A DNA stretch of 64,000 nucleotides from Eubacterium barkeri. Its GTDB lineage: Bacteria; Bacillota; Clostridia; Eubacteriales; Eubacteriaceae. A program made the translations under genes and the position numbers. Shown one piece after another: positions 63,229-64,000 of this stretch. How positions within the stretch are numbered: position 1 is the stretch's first letter; each line of letters opens with the position of its first letter. The stretch lies in NCBI RefSeq assembly GCF_900107125.1, contig NZ_FNOU01000002.1:124001-188000 (forward strand). Direction: 5' to 3'. Below the pieces are notes generated by a model. The model ran no database searches and had not been told where the DNA came from. It saw only the letters and a list, made by a program, of their open reading frames with translations.

Positions 63229-64000
63229 ATGAGTAGAATGGTAATTGAAACATCTGTACGTGAGGCGGGGACTGATCCAATCTTCAGAGTAGCCGGTGCT
63301 GCAGCAAAACGCGCTGCAGAAATCGGCAAGGAATCGATCGTCAACTCAACTATCGGTGCGTTAATGGATGATGAGGGGGATTTGGTATGCTTCAAATCGG
63401 TTTACGATACATTAAAAGCACTGCCAAATCATGAGATTGCGAATTATGCCCCCATGCCAGGTACCCCACAGTTTCGGGAAAAGGTGGTGGAAGCCTGCTT
63501 TAAGTCCCATAAGCCAGAAGGACATATCCGTGCCGTTGCCACACCCGGTGGAACTGGTGCGATTCGCCATGCCATTGCAAATTACACGGAGTATGGTGAC
63601 AAGGTCTTAGTCCCCAATTGGTTCTGGGCACCCTATCGCACCATTGCCAATGAAAATCGTCGTGACATCCAGGAATTCGAAATGTTTGATGAAAAAGGGA
63701 GCTTCAATATTCCATCCTATAAAGAAAACATCTTAGACCTTCTGGAAAAGCAGGGGCGTGTCCTTTCCATTATGAACACCCCTGCCCATAATCCGACAGG
63801 GTATAGCATTTCAGATACGCAGTGGAAAGAATTGGTAGCTTTTTACAGCGAAACAGCCAGCGCAAACCCAGACAAGCGCCTCATCATTGTTTGTGATATT
63901 GCCTATATTGATTTCGCCGGTCAGGGGGATGATGCCCGGGCATTTATGGAATTGCTCACTGGGCTCCCGGAAAATGTACTTATCCTCTATGCCTTTAGCG
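63229..64000 (+). CDS. aminotransferase class I/II, C-terminus beyond the window
   Basis: The first 257 codons of a PLP-dependent aminotransferase; the frame is open at the window edge. The N-terminal YAPMPGTPQFRE, the TPGGTGAIRHA segment near 100, and NTPAHNPTG near 182-190, a variant of the NxxNPTG motif, identify the fold-type I AspAT-like group. The PLP lysine is not yet reached. AGGAGG lies upstream. Substrate cannot be told; aromatic or aspartate-like amino acids are possible. Confidence 0.85.
   Translation, partial: MSRMVIETSVREAGTDPIFRVAGAAAKRAAEIGKESIVNSTIGALMDDEGDLVCFKSVYDTLKALPNHEIANYAPMPGTPQFREKVVEACFKSHKPEGHIRAVATPGGTGAIRHAIANYTEYGDKVLVPNWFWAPYRTIANENRRDIQEFEMFDEKGSFNIPSYKENILDLLEKQGRVLSIMNTPAHNPTGYSISDTQWKELVAFYSETASANPDKRLIIVCDIAYIDFAGQGDDARAFMELLTGLPENVLILYAFS

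Overview
The window looks like a chromosomal segment of an anaerobic Firmicute of the class Clostridia (Eubacteriales). Evidence is a Firmicutes-type L21 leader, the Prp protease with an L27 carrying an N-terminal extension, a B12-dependent ribonucleotide reductase, a cobalamin-synthesis gene, two-subunit fumarase, ThiG/ThiH-type thiamine synthesis, and clear TTGACA/TATAAT promoters with AGGAGG-like ribosome binding sites. I cannot name the species.

Layout. 1-6.9 kb: glutamate dehydrogenase, an M20 peptidase, an XPD/DinG-like helicase with an N-terminal nuclease-like region, and thiC behind a TPP riboswitch and terminator. 6.9-10.8 kb: a cytoplasmic PpiC isomerase, a SorC regulator divergent from a GpsA-like dehydrogenase, and a HAD phosphatase. 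10.8-17.5 kb: nrdJ, a MocR-type regulator, a DUF134-NifX pair and a DeoR regulator. Two 187-bp copies of one element lie in opposite orientation here (13868-14054 and 16495-16681) and bracket the MocR/DUF134/NifX block. 17.6-27.3 kb: araB-araM, a degenerate class III aminotransferase-like protein, a DUF1858 protein, an HPr-like protein, cobS-YgiQ-DtxR-rlmD.

About 27.3-41.1 kb is an A+T-rich foreign island inserted after rlmD. It holds a decayed serine recombinase, a frameshifted zinc-binding gene, a LysR/SDR/lipoprotein/hydrolase/flavodoxin cluster, a broken IS3-family element, two AraC-GyrI-type regulators (one with a nonsense codon), a flavodoxin-ferredoxin protein, DUF3788, a GNAT and a C45-type Ntn hydrolase. 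Four related intergenic repeats lie between its last genes.

41.1-64 kb is core genome again: DegV, enolase, a thiS-F-G-H-E operon with an unusual hairpin leader, an AGCS symporter, L21-Prp-L27, obg-yhbY-nadD-yqeK-rsfS, ychF, a B12-binding radical SAM protein, two OmpR/histidine kinase systems, trmL, a flippase-like membrane protein, the fumarase pair and a truncated aminotransferase.

The least explained structures are the inverted 187-bp element pair (83% identical without gaps, differences mostly transitions that keep predicted RNA pairs), the twin-palindrome promoter of DUF134-nifX, two PLP-fold proteins that appear to have lost the Schiff-base lysine, and the island's intergenic repeats.
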